A model generated the notes under the pieces. That model ran no database searches. It was not told the origin of the DNA and was given only the letters and a program-made list of their open reading frames with translations. The position numbers and the translations under genes were made by a program. Below, piece by piece: positions 1 to 6,442 of a stretch of DNA of 12,350 bases. Numbering within the stretch: position 1 is the stretch's first letter; each line of letters opens with the position of its first letter. This DNA comes from an uncultured Corynebacterium sp. Its GTDB lineage: Bacteria > Actinomycetota > Actinomycetes > Mycobacteriales > Mycobacteriaceae. The DNA lies in contig CAMILJ010000050.1 of the NCBI GenBank assembly GCA_946222625.1, positions 1 to 12,350 on the forward strand, written 5' to 3'.

Positions 1-35
1 GCGACGATCCCCTCAAGCACGGTCGGCAGAGCCAT
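1..35 (-). CDS. trpC: Indole-3-glycerol-phosphate synthase, N-terminal fragment (cut by window edge)
   Basis: Only the first 11 codons are present (MALPTVLEGIV), starting at an ATG whose complement lies at 33-35. They match the LPTVLESIV opening I recall for corynebacterial TrpC, which in C. glutamicum is fused to TrpF (phosphoribosylanthranilate isomerase). Whether the fusion exists here cannot be seen. The start is supported by a strong AGGAGG ribosome-binding site about 7 nt upstream, inside the end of trpD. The gene overlaps trpD by 23 nt in a different frame, so translation of the two is probably coupled. The enzyme closes the indole ring of 1-(2-carboxyphenylamino)-1-deoxyribulose-5-phosphate to give indole-3-glycerol phosphate. 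The identity rests on a very short stretch plus operon position. Confidence 0.8.
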   Translation of the reverse strand, partial: MALPTVLEGIV

Positions 36-1050
36 AGTTCGCCTCCTCGTGCTTCTTCAGCCATGCGGCAACGGTTCCGTCCTGGATGAGCTTCGCGGCG
101 TGCGCGACGCCGTCTCGGATGGTGTCGGTTGTGCCGCTGAGGTAGAACATGGCGCCTGCCGATGCTGCGATAGCGTCGTGATGGGCTGGCTTACCCGTAC
201 TGGCGAAGACCGCGCGCAGTGCTTCGGCATTCTGTGCGCCGTTGCCGCCGGCGAGGTCAGCCAGTTCGTGACGGGCAATGCCGAGGTCTTCCGGGGTGAG
301 TTCGTAGTGGCTAATGGTGCCGTCGCGAAGCTCCCAGACCTGGGTGGTGCCGTGGACGGCGATCTCATCGGTGCCAGCACCGTGGACCACGAGTGCGCGG
401 GTGCGGCCGAGATCCTTGAAGACCTCAGCGATGAGCTGGCCCTGCTCGGGGTTGGCGATGCCCATGATCTGGAATTCAGGGCGGCCGGGGCTCAGGAGCG
501 GGCCCATCGTGTTGAACAGCGTCGAAATCCCGAGACCCTTGCGCACCGGTTGCACGTGGGCAACGGCCGGGTTGTAGGCCGGCGCAAAGAGGAAGGTGAA
601 ATTGGATGCCTCGAGCTGACGGACTGCGCGCTCGGGATCCAGGTCGAGCGGGATGCCGAGAGCCTCCAGGACGTCGGCTGAGCCAGACTTGGAGGAGACA
701 GAGCGGTTGCCGTGCTTGACCATCTTGACCCCGTCGGCGGAGGCGACCAGCGATGCACCGGTGGTGACATTGATGGTGTTGGCGCCATCGCCACCGGTTC
801 CCGCGCTATCCATCAGTCCCTTGCCGGTCACTGGGAAAGGCCGGCCGGCCTTGATGAAAGCGCGTGCCGCGCCGGCGACATCAGCGAAGGTCTCTCCGCG
901 CGTGCGGATGTGGGTCAGGAGGGCGGCGATATGGATGTCGTCGTACTCCCCTACCGTCAGAGGCGTAAAGACCTCGATGGCTTGTTCCAGGGTCGGCTCC
1001 CGGATGTCGAGGAAAGCTTGCAATGTCTCCAGTGCCTTATTGTCGGTCAT
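13..1050 (-). CDS. trpD: Anthranilate phosphoribosyltransferase
   Basis: This 345-residue protein transfers phosphoribosyl from PRPP to anthranilate, the second step of tryptophan synthesis, in the cytosol. The glycine-rich PRPP loop GTGGDGANTINVTT is at residues 84-97, the conserved KHGNRSVSSKSGSADVLEALG block begins at 112, LFNTMGPLLSP is near 178-188, and the metal-binding TDE pair appears further on in GAGTDEIAVHG. Length is normal for TrpD. It is a stand-alone TrpD, not fused to the glutamine amidotransferase as in enterobacteria. The ATG is preceded by AAGGAG at 8 nt. Its start overlaps the trpG stop by one base (TAATG), and its end overlaps trpC by 23 nt, so it belongs to one polycistronic trp mRNA controlled by the trpL attenuator. 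Confidence 0.97.
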   Translation of the reverse strand: MTDNKALETLQAFLDIREPTLEQAIEVFTPLTVGEYDDIHIAALLTHIRTRGETFADVAGAARAFIKAGRPFPVTGKGLMDSAGTGGDGANTINVTTGASLVASADGVKMVKHGNRSVSSKSGSADVLEALGIPLDLDPERAVRQLEASNFTFLFAPAYNPAVAHVQPVRKGLGISTLFNTMGPLLSPGRPEFQIMGIANPEQGQLIAEVFKDLGRTRALVVHGAGTDEIAVHGTTQVWELRDGTISHYELTPEDLGIARHELADLAGGNGAQNAEALRAVFASTGKPAHHDAIAASAGAMFYLSGTTDTIRDGVAHAAKLIQDGTVAAWLKKHEEANYGSADRA

Positions 1051-1694
1051 TACTTGGCTCCTTCAATGATGGGTTGATTAGAAAGTTGATGAATGCAGCG
1101 CTCAATCATGATTGGCCCCGTCGGCGTGAGGAGTGATTCTGGGTGGAACTGGAGGCCGAGGGCCATGCCGTCGAGCGTTTCTGCGGCCATGGTGACGGGA
1201 CCTATGGCGGTCTCGGTCTCGGCGAGACTGCGCATCTGGACGGGAACGTTCGCACACCCCAAGGAGTGGTAGCGCGCAACGGGGACGAGGCGGCCAACGT
1301 AGTTCGGGTTATCGGGCTCGGAGTCGGTGGTGAGCCCCTGAAAGAGAGGGTGTCTGGCGCCGGCGTCGGTCAGCGTCATGGGCACAGAAGAACCGTGGAC
1401 TGGGCCGCAGGGCTCGACGGTCCCGCCGAAGTGATCAAGGAGCGCTTGGAAGCCCAAGCAGATACCGAGGATGGGGATGCGGCCGAGGGAGGCGTCGATA
1501 AGCTGCATCATCGATCCGGCGTCGCGGGGATGACCCGGGCCGGGCGAGAGGATGATGATATCGGGCTGGGCGGCAAGGACCTCCTCCACCGGCACGGAGT
1601 TGCGGAAGACGGTGGTGTTATACCCGGCGAGGGCGTCGACGAGGTTGTAGACGAAGGAATCGTGGTTATCGATGAGGACGACGTGCGGGTTCAT
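1050..1694 (-). CDS. trpG: Anthranilate synthase, glutamine amidotransferase subunit
   Basis: This is a 214-residue class I glutamine amidotransferase that hydrolyses glutamine and passes ammonia to TrpE for anthranilate synthesis. The oxyanion-region motif SPGPG is at residues 50-54, the nucleophilic cysteine is Cys79 in GICLG, and the His-Glu of the catalytic triad are His184 and Glu186 in FHPES. The full domain is present. The ATG lies in an ATGA overlap with the trpE stop, preceded by a good GGAGGT ribosome-binding site within trpE, which favours equimolar synthesis of the two subunits. PabA-type amidotransferases share the fold, but the position between trpE and trpD makes the trp-specific role the clear choice. 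Confidence 0.96.
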   Translation of the reverse strand: MNPHVVLIDNHDSFVYNLVDALAGYNTTVFRNSVPVEEVLAAQPDIIILSPGPGHPRDAGSMMQLIDASLGRIPILGICLGFQALLDHFGGTVEPCGPVHGSSVPMTLTDAGARHPLFQGLTTDSEPDNPNYVGRLVPVARYHSLGCANVPVQMRSLAETETAIGPVTMAAETLDGMALGLQFHPESLLTPTGPIMIERCIHQLSNQPIIEGAK

Positions 1695-3190
1695 CGGATG
1701 ACCTCCAGGTTTGCGTTGTGTGCCTGGGCGATGGCGCTGAGCACCGCGTAGGCCTTATGTACCGTTTCATCGGCTTCGGATTGGGGGACGGAATCGCGCA
1801 CGACGCCCGCGCCGGCCTGGACGACGGCCGTGCCATCCTTGACATAGGCGGAACGGATGACGATGCAGTTATCCATCGAGCCATCGCCGCGCAGGTAGCC
1901 GATTGCTCCCCCGAAGGAGCCACGGCGTGTTCCTTCGGTCTCACGGATGAGCTCCATCGCGCGCAGCTTCGGCGCACCGGTCAGCGTGCCCATGTTCATG
2001 CAGGCACGGTAGGCGTCGAGGGCGTCGAAATCCTCGTGCAGTGTGGCGACGACTCGGGAGACCAGGTGCATCACGCGCGAGTAGCGGTCCACCTGGAGCA
2101 GGTCAGCGACCTTTCGGGTGCCAGGGACCGCGACGCGGGCGAGGTCGTTGCGGGCTAGGTCCACGAGCATGATGTGCTCCGAGACTTCTTTGGAATCGGT
2201 GCGCATCTCCAGTTCGTTGCGGATATCCAGCTCGTGTGTGGCGCCGCGCGGACGAGTACCGGCGACGGGGTAAAGCTGTACCTGCCGGTCAGAGGCCGTG
2301 TACTTCAGATTGGACTCAGGGGATGCACCGAAGAGTTCGTGTTCCTCCCCGCGCAGGTAGAACATGTACGGCGAGGGGTTGGTCTCGCGCAGCGTGCGGT
2401 AGGCGGCGAAGGCATCGGGGCAATCGAGGCTGAAGGCGCGGGAAGGAACGACCTGATAGATATCCCCGGCATGGACGTTGCCTTGGAGGCGCTCGATGTG
2501 GCGGCGGAAAGCAGCGTCATCGATGCTGGCGCGTGCGCGAACAGTCTCGCGCGGTGCCGGGGCTTCTGGAGGAATAGGTACGGTGACAACGGCCCGGTCC
2601 AGCTCTTCTTCGAGCGTGTGCTTGTCGACGCCCCACCCCTCAATCTTTGCCGTCTTGGTGAGGTGGTCCACCGTGAGGACGTGCTCGGCGACGAGAAACT
2701 CATAATCCGGATATTCGTTTGGGCCGTCCGGCACCGGTGGCAGTTCCTCGAACGTCGCGACGTAGTCGAAGGCGAATCCGCCACCCAGGAATGGGAGGGA
2801 CTCGCCGGAATAGAGCTGGCTAAGCTGCAGCGCGCGCAGAATATCGGCGGTGGAGGCGGCGCGGAGGCGGGCGCGCTCATCGTGCTCGGTGGAGAGATTG
2901 AAGCGGAAGGTGACGCTGCCTTCTGAGCTTTGGATAATCCGAGACTGGAAGTCCTCGCGGAGTTCGTCGATAAGAAGGCGGCCCGACGGTGTCAATGCGG
3001 TGGCGGTGACCTCCTGGCCCCGGCACACCACCTTGAGCGCAGCCTTGGTGATGGCAATACACGTGAGGTTTTTCTTGGACTCGATGTCCGCGGACTCTAA
3101 GAGCAGGGAGTTCTGTGGGGTGGCGAGGGCATAAAAGAGTGCGCTGGCGTCGGGTGTGTACCTGACCTCGCGTGTGGCTGTGTACGGCAT
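1691..3190 (-). CDS. trpE: Anthranilate synthase component I
   Basis: This 499-residue chorismate-utilising enzyme makes anthranilate from chorismate with ammonia from TrpG, the committed step of tryptophan synthesis. The N-terminal LLES element (residues 30-33) is the site associated with feedback inhibition by tryptophan in TrpE proteins, so the enzyme is expected to be Trp-sensitive. The chorismate-binding domain carries NPSPYMFYL (271-279), GTRPRG (311-316), the LVDLARNDL block (342-350) and GTLTGAPKLRAM (401-412). It resembles C. glutamicum TrpE along its whole length from memory, though it lacks a few loop residues near 315 and at the N terminus. The ATG at 3190 has only a weak purine-rich AAAGAAAG upstream. 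It is the first structural gene after the trpL attenuator. Confidence 0.97.
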   Translation of the reverse strand: MPYTATREVRYTPDASALFYALATPQNSLLLESADIESKKNLTCIAITKAALKVVCRGQEVTATALTPSGRLLIDELREDFQSRIIQSSEGSVTFRFNLSTEHDERARLRAASTADILRALQLSQLYSGESLPFLGGGFAFDYVATFEELPPVPDGPNEYPDYEFLVAEHVLTVDHLTKTAKIEGWGVDKHTLEEELDRAVVTVPIPPEAPAPRETVRARASIDDAAFRRHIERLQGNVHAGDIYQVVPSRAFSLDCPDAFAAYRTLRETNPSPYMFYLRGEEHELFGASPESNLKYTASDRQVQLYPVAGTRPRGATHELDIRNELEMRTDSKEVSEHIMLVDLARNDLARVAVPGTRKVADLLQVDRYSRVMHLVSRVVATLHEDFDALDAYRACMNMGTLTGAPKLRAMELIRETEGTRRGSFGGAIGYLRGDGSMDNCIVIRSAYVKDGTAVVQAGAGVVRDSVPQSEADETVHKAYAVLSAIAQAHNANLEVIR

Positions 3191-3252
3191 ATTCTGTCTT
3201 TCTTTAACGGTTTTGTGTGCTGCCGCGAGCTTCGCAAGAGAGCAAAACGCCG

Positions 3253-3275
3253 AAAAGCCCGCAGCTGCGGGCCTT
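3253..3275 (-). terminator. Attenuator terminator hairpin (segments 3:4)
   Basis: A perfect 16-nt palindrome GCCCGCAGCTGCGGGC at 3257-3272 folds into a 6-bp GC stem with an AGCT loop. It can be extended by AAG/CTT pairs with one bulged G. On the minus strand it is followed by TTTT and, after CGGCG, a second TTTT. It sits about 65 nt before the trpE start and 30 nt after the trpL stop. Confidence 0.88.
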
Positions 3276-3315
3276 AAATATGGGAGAACAACGAGGCCCG
3301 CGGGTTACGCGCGCC
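3253..3315 (-). promoter_or_regulatory. trp attenuator: alternative 1:2, 2:3 and 3:4 RNA hairpins
   Basis: Reading the minus strand, four segments can be paired by eye. Segment 1 (3315-3308, GGCGCGCG, covering the last Trp codon and the two codons after it) pairs with segment 2 (3302-3295, CGCGGGCC) with one G-G mismatch and a 5-nt loop. Segment 2 (3301-3294, GCGGGCCT) pairs perfectly over 8 bp with segment 3 (3274-3267, AGGCCCGC), forming the antiterminator. Segment 3 pairs with segment 4 in a terminator stem around an AGCT loop (3272-3257), followed by TTTT. Stalling at the Trp codons would block 1:2, allow 2:3 and so allow read-through into trpE. With ample Trp-tRNA the 3:4 terminator forms. 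The logic is that of classical ribosome-mediated attenuation. The pairings come from the sequence, and the mechanism is inferred from well-studied trp leaders. Confidence 0.9.
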
Positions 3316-3343
3316 ACCACCAAAGGTTAACTGTGTTCTTCAT
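3305..3343 (-). CDS. trpL: trp operon leader peptide (12 aa, three consecutive Trp codons)
   Basis: This minus-strand mini-gene reads ATG AAG AAC ACA GTT AAC, then CTT and TGG three times, then CGC GCG TAA, giving MKNTVNLWWWRA. Three adjacent Trp codons in a peptide of this size upstream of trpE are the hallmark of a transcription-attenuation leader. Corynebacterial (Brevibacterium lactofermentum) trp leaders are also known to carry tandem Trp codons. The ribosome-binding site is weak (AGAG about 10 nt upstream). A ribosome stalled on the Trp codons when tryptophan is scarce would cover RNA segment 1, described with the attenuator. The peptide itself probably has no function beyond being translated. 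Confidence 0.93.
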   Translation of the reverse strand: MKNTVNLWWWRA

Positions 3344-3622
3344 ATCACTGACTCTAACACCGATACCTTCCGCCGTACAGATAATAGGCCGGCGGGTACC
3401 CCCGTAGCGTATGGGTGGTAGTGCAGGAAAAGGGCGGGAGTGATGGAGAAAACATGCAGCTTAGCGATGTGAGATAGAACTCTAAAACTGTAGGGCTATA
3501 GCTTTTGAAGAGCTAAGAGTACCCCCGCTCGGGAAAATTATTCACAAAACTGCTGCTTAAAAGGGTGAAAAGAGGATTAAATAACGGTCACTACTGTCAC
3601 TCTTGAGTAGAAAAGGACCGTT
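3344..3622. other. Divergent regulatory region between the trp operon and the ABC importer operon
   Basis: This 279-bp stretch has no convincing long gene. Its left end holds the presumed trp promoter (TATTAT at 3381-3386, minus strand). The middle contains a small inverted repeat TAGCT/AGCTA (3499-3503 and 3511-3515) of unknown role. The right end is AT-rich, with possible weak plus-strand -10 boxes TATAGC (3497-3502) and TTAAAT (3577-3582), and a 9-bp inverted repeat around the importer start codon. No run of Trp codons precedes the importer genes, so that side does not carry a second copy of the trpL-type attenuator. Confidence 0.6.
3381..3386 (-). promoter_or_regulatory. Candidate -10 element of the trp promoter
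   Basis: On the minus strand the hexamer TATTAT lies 38 nt upstream of the trpL ATG, which suits a transcript starting near 3374. There is no good TTGACA-like -35 at 16-18 nt spacing. Corynebacterial promoters often have poor -35 boxes, so this is a plausible but unproven promoter. Confidence 0.45.
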
Positions 3623-3624
3623 AT
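3581..3624 (+). promoter_or_regulatory. Inverted repeat enclosing the RBS and start codon of the binding-protein gene
   Basis: ATAACGGTC at 3581-3589 is the exact reverse complement of GACCGTTAT at 3616-3624, a 9-bp perfect stem. The right arm contains the first two bases of the start codon (ATG at 3623). It also contains the last bases of the ribosome-binding site AAAAGGA (3611-3617). Inside the loop, CTACT (3591-3595) and AGTAG (3606-3610) can form a further 5-bp stem. If transcribed, this hairpin would hide the translation start. It could instead be a DNA operator. If the true promoter is the TTAAAT at 3577-3582, the left arm would be mostly outside the transcript, which would argue against the RNA reading. 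Confidence 0.5.
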
Positions 3625-4606
3625 GTTCTCTAAAACTGCCGCCGCCCTCTCAGCCCTCGCCTTGAGCGCTGCCGCTCTCGTGGGATGCTCGTCATCGTCG
3701 GATAGCGCGGGCGGTGACTCCGGAGGTGGAGACTCCTACTCCATCGGAATTAATCAGTTGGTTCAGCACCCTTCCCTCGATGCCGCTGCAGAAGGATTCC
3801 AAGAAGCCTTCGAGGACGCGGGTGCGGACGTGGATTGGGACATCCAGAACGCCAACGGCGAGCAAGGTACCGCGGTGTCCATTTCCCAACAGATGGCGAA
3901 CGCCAACCACGATCTCTACTTGGCCATCGCTACCCCGGCTGGCCAGGCAATGAGCAAGTCCATCAAGGATAAGCCCTTGCTGTTCACCGCGGTGACCGAC
4001 CCCGTCGAGGCGGAACTCGTGCAGTCCCTCGAAAAGCCGGGCAAGAATGTCACTGGTACCTCTGACGCAGCACCCATCGAGGAGCAGGTAGAGCTGATTA
4101 CCCAGCTTGTCCCGGACGCCAAATCTGTGGGTGTCGTATACTCCTCCGCCGAGGTGAATTCCAAGGTGCAGGTGGAGCAGCTGACGGAGGCTGCCAAGCC
4201 GAAGGGCCTTGATGTGAAGTCGCAGACGGTGACGTCCGTGACGGAGATTCCCCAGGCCGTGGAGGCACTGGGTGACGTCGATGCCATCTACATCCCGACC
4301 GATAATATGGTCGTTTCGGGTATCTCTTCGCTCATCAAGGTGGCGAATGACAAGACCATCCCGGTCATTGCAGCGGACTCGGGTGCCGTTGAAGGTGGTG
4401 CTGCGGCGACCATTGGCATCGACTACAAGGAGCTAGGCCGCCAGACTGGCGAGATGGCGCTGCGGATCCTGCAGGATGGCGCCGATCCGGCCGATACCCC
4501 GGTGGAAACTGCCTCCGAATACACCTACGTGATTAATGAAGAAGCCGTGAAGGCCCAGGGTATCGAGGTGCCGAAGGAGATCCTAGACAAGGCTGAGACG
4601 CTGTGA
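3623..4606 (+). CDS. ABC importer substrate-binding lipoprotein, PF04392 type; probable tryptophan binder
   Basis: This is a 327-residue periplasmic-type binding protein. The signal peptide has a short basic start, an Ala/Leu-rich core and a lipobox LVGC at residues 19-22, so Cys22 is the predicted lipid-modified N terminus. A Ser/Gly/Asp-rich flexible linker follows to about residue 40. The mature domain carries the family signatures FTAVTDPVEAELV (121-133) and NVTGTSD (142-148), typical of ABC_sub_bind (PF04392), a family that includes TrpX-like proteins of Firmicutes. The ATG at 3623 has the ribosome-binding site AAAAGGA 5 nt away. It heads an operon with the permease, which begins in a 4-bp overlap. 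Tryptophan as ligand is inferred from the adjacent trp operon. Other amino acids or aromatic compounds are possible, since ligands of this family are poorly mapped. Confidence 0.88.
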   Translation: MFSKTAAALSALALSAAALVGCSSSSDSAGGDSGGGDSYSIGINQLVQHPSLDAAAEGFQEAFEDAGADVDWDIQNANGEQGTAVSISQQMANANHDLYLAIATPAGQAMSKSIKDKPLLFTAVTDPVEAELVQSLEKPGKNVTGTSDAAPIEEQVELITQLVPDAKSVGVVYSSAEVNSKVQVEQLTEAAKPKGLDVKSQTVTSVTEIPQAVEALGDVDAIYIPTDNMVVSGISSLIKVANDKTIPVIAADSGAVEGGAAATIGIDYKELGRQTGEMALRILQDGADPADTPVETASEYTYVINEEAVKAQGIEVPKEILDKAETL

Positions 4607-5460
4607 TTGGTGCACTTGAGCTAGGACTCATCTATGCGGTAATGGCCGTGGGCGTCTACCTCACGTTCCGTGTGCTTGATTTCCCGGATCTGACAGTCGA
4701 CGGCTCCTTCACTACCGGTGCTGCCACCGCCGGCGTACTCATTACGAATGGGGTCAACCCCTTTGTGGCCTCGCTGGCTGGCTTCGCCACGGGATGTGTG
4801 GCGGGTTGCATCACAGGACTTCTGCATACGAAGGGCCGCATTGACGGGCTGCTCGCTGGCATCCTCACGATGATCGGCCTGTGGTCCATCAACCTTCGCA
4901 TCATGGGAAGCGCCAATGTGCCGTTGCTCTCGCAAGATTCGGTATTTACTCCTCTGGACGCGGTAATGGGAACCTGGGCAGGAGTGGGTCTGCTCGCGGT
5001 GGGCTCGGTGCTACTCTGCTTGCTCATCGTGTGGTTCCTGTCCACGGATTTGGGACTCTCGCTGCGCGCCACCGGCGACAACCAACAGATGATCACCTCC
5101 TTTGGCGTGTCGACAGATTTCACCAAGATTCTGACATTGGCTTTGTCCAACGGCCTGGTGGGTCTGTGTGGTGCGCTCATCGCGCAATATCAAGGCTTTG
5201 CCGATATCTCGATGGGCATCGGTCTCATTCTGGTGGGCCTGGCTTCCGTGATTCTGGGCCAGGCGGTACTCCCCCAGTCGCGCCTGTGGATGGCCGTCGT
5301 AGCTGTGGCACTGGGTTCCGTGATTTACCGACTCATCATCTTCGCCGCGTTGCAGGTGGGTCTCAACCCGAATGACATGAAGCTCATTACGGCGCTGCTG
5401 GTTATCGTCGCTCTCCTGGTGCCTCGCATGACGCGGGTACGCGGCAAAAGGAAGGCCTAA
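4603..5460 (+). CDS. ABC importer permease, LivH-like (BPD_transp_2)
   Basis: A 285-residue very hydrophobic protein with roughly eight membrane segments, forming the channel of the importer. The FRVLDFPDLTVDGSFTTGA region at residues 22-40 is characteristic of permeases that partner PF04392 binding proteins. The start is GTG at 4603, forming a GTGA overlap with the stop of the binding-protein gene. No alternative ATG nearby keeps the conserved N-terminal helix. The C terminus ends in a basic tail (RVRGKRKA), as expected for the cytoplasmic side. A single permease gene suggests a homodimeric channel. The substrate is presumed to be tryptophan by context only. Confidence 0.9.
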   Translation: MIGALELGLIYAVMAVGVYLTFRVLDFPDLTVDGSFTTGAATAGVLITNGVNPFVASLAGFATGCVAGCITGLLHTKGRIDGLLAGILTMIGLWSINLRIMGSANVPLLSQDSVFTPLDAVMGTWAGVGLLAVGSVLLCLLIVWFLSTDLGLSLRATGDNQQMITSFGVSTDFTKILTLALSNGLVGLCGALIAQYQGFADISMGIGLILVGLASVILGQAVLPQSRLWMAVVAVALGSVIYRLIIFAALQVGLNPNDMKLITALLVIVALLVPRMTRVRGKRKA

Positions 5461-5463
5461 ATC

Positions 5464-6252
5464 ATGCTCAACATAGACAAAATCTCAAAGACCTTCTTTC
5501 CGGGGACAGTCAACGAACGCCGTGCGCTTCGCGACGTCTCCCTGGAACTCGCCCCCGGTGACTTCGTCACGGTTATCGGTTCTAATGGCGCAGGTAAGTC
5601 GACGCTGTTGAACTCCATTGCGGGCCGTCTCACCCCGGATTCCGGAAGGATCACGATCGATGGCAACGACGTGACGAGCCAACCGGAGCACAAGCGTGCA
5701 AGGAAGGTCGGGCGCGTCTTTCAGGATCCGATGGCGGGTACAGCGCCGAACCTGACGATTGAGGAGAACCTCTCGCTCGCTTATCTGCGCGGCAAGAAGC
5801 GCGGACTCGGTCTGGGTCTCAACTCCGCGCGCCGGGCTGTCTTTGTGGAACAGCTGGAGTCGCTCGAGCTGGGCTTGGAGGAGCGCCTTGGGACGAAGGT
5901 GGGCTTGCTCTCCGGCGGTCAGCGCCAGGCGCTGTCGTTGCTCATGGCGGGCTTTACCCACCCGAAGGTGATGCTTCTTGATGAGCACACGGCTGCTCTC
6001 GACCCCCAGCGCGCCGAGCTGGTGACAAGACTGACGAAGCGCATTGTGGAGCAAGGTCAGCTCACCACGTTGATGGTGACGCACAACATGGCCCAGGCGC
6101 TGCAGGTAGGAAACCGTCTCATCATGATGCATGAGGGTCAGATCATTTACTCAGCTGGCGCCGAGGAAAAGGCGAAGCTCACAGTGGAGGATCTCATGGC
6201 TGAGTTCGCGAAGATCAAGGGAGCAACCTCCGATAGGACACTCTTGCAGTAG
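5464..6252 (+). CDS. ABC importer ATP-binding protein
   Basis: A 262-residue ATPase with every ABC motif visible: Walker A GSNGAGKS at 39-46, Q-loop Gln87, signature LSGGQ at 149-153, Walker B VMLLDE at 169-174 with catalytic Glu174, and switch His207 in VTHNMAQAL. The residue after the Walker B glutamate is His (DEHTAALDP) instead of the more common Pro, which I recall as frequent in this PF04392-linked subgroup. It begins 3 nt after the permease stop with AAGGAAGG as ribosome-binding site, and is the last gene of the operon. A candidate terminator follows at 6278-6313. It powers uptake through the upstream permease. Confidence 0.93.
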   Translation: MLNIDKISKTFFPGTVNERRALRDVSLELAPGDFVTVIGSNGAGKSTLLNSIAGRLTPDSGRITIDGNDVTSQPEHKRARKVGRVFQDPMAGTAPNLTIEENLSLAYLRGKKRGLGLGLNSARRAVFVEQLESLELGLEERLGTKVGLLSGGQRQALSLLMAGFTHPKVMLLDEHTAALDPQRAELVTRLTKRIVEQGQLTTLMVTHNMAQALQVGNRLIMMHEGQIIYSAGAEEKAKLTVEDLMAEFAKIKGATSDRTLLQ

Positions 6253-6267
6253 AAGTACACCCGTAGT

Positions 6268-6283
6268 TGTTTCACGTGAAACC
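6268..6283. other. parS: parS-like ParB-binding site
   Basis: TGTTTCACGTGAAACC matches the classical 16-bp parS consensus TGTTTCACGTGAAACA at 15 of 16 positions. It contains the perfect 14-bp palindrome GTTTCACGTGAAAC at 6269-6282, and it lies outside genes. ParB nucleates on such sites and, with ParA and SMC, organises and segregates the origin region. C. glutamicum is known to carry a set of parS sites clustered near oriC. The match and location are seen directly. ParB binding is inferred. Confidence 0.85.
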
Positions 6284-6313
6284 TAGGCGTTGTTTTGACA
6301 GCATCTAGGTTTC
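6278..6313 (+). terminator. Hairpin downstream of the ABC importer operon, possible terminator
   Basis: GAAACCTAG (6278-6286) pairs perfectly with CTAGGTTTC (6305-6313), giving a 9-bp stem with an 18-nt loop, 25 nt after the ATPase stop. It is followed by TCTCTCTG and not a clean T-run, so termination would be weak. Its left arm shares bases with the parS site. It could be incidental to that palindrome. Confidence 0.4.
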
Positions 6314-6380
6314 TCTCTGCCTGTGGGCTCTTGGTTTGTTTGTGAGCTGGCATCTTTGTGGGGCTTTGCTAAGCCGCAAA

Positions 6381-6411
6381 GAAAGGGGCCCAGCATTGTG
6401 CCGGGCCCTTA
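6381..6411 (-). terminator. Terminator of the flavoprotein monooxygenase gene
   Basis: On the minus strand TAAGGGCCCGGCA is followed by a short loop and TGCTGGGCCCCTT, a strong GC stem with one bulge and one mismatch, ending in TTTCTTTG. It begins about 32 nt after the monooxygenase stop codon. On the plus strand it lacks a T-tract, so it mainly serves the minus-strand gene. A smaller hairpin CTTTGC/GCAAAG (6364-6381) lies beside it. Confidence 0.75.
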
Positions 6412-6442
6412 CGCGTGTGAAGCTACGTGAGCTTGCGTGGAA

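Noticed and set aside
49..681. Plus-strand open frame of 210 codons
   Set aside because: Antisense of trpD, which has all its catalytic motifs.
3156..3407. Plus-strand open frame of 83 codons across the trpE start and leader
   Set aside because: It is opposite trpL, the attenuator and the trpE start, has no ribosome-binding site of note, and its sequence reflects the structured leader.
3411..3472. Two tiny ORFs in ATGA overlap (MGGSAGKGRE and MEKTCSLAM) upstream of the importer operon
   Set aside because: They contain no Trp codons or other regulatory codon run and are not followed by an obvious terminator/antiterminator pair. ORFs of 9-10 codons are expected by chance. Conservation would be needed to revive them.
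3499..3515. TAGCT/AGCTA inverted repeat as a terminator or riboswitch
   Set aside because: It has only five base pairs with a 7-nt loop and no T-tract; too weak to name a function.
6295..6300. TTGACA as a plus-strand -35 box
   Set aside because: No matching -10 at the right distance, and no plus-strand gene follows until 10005.
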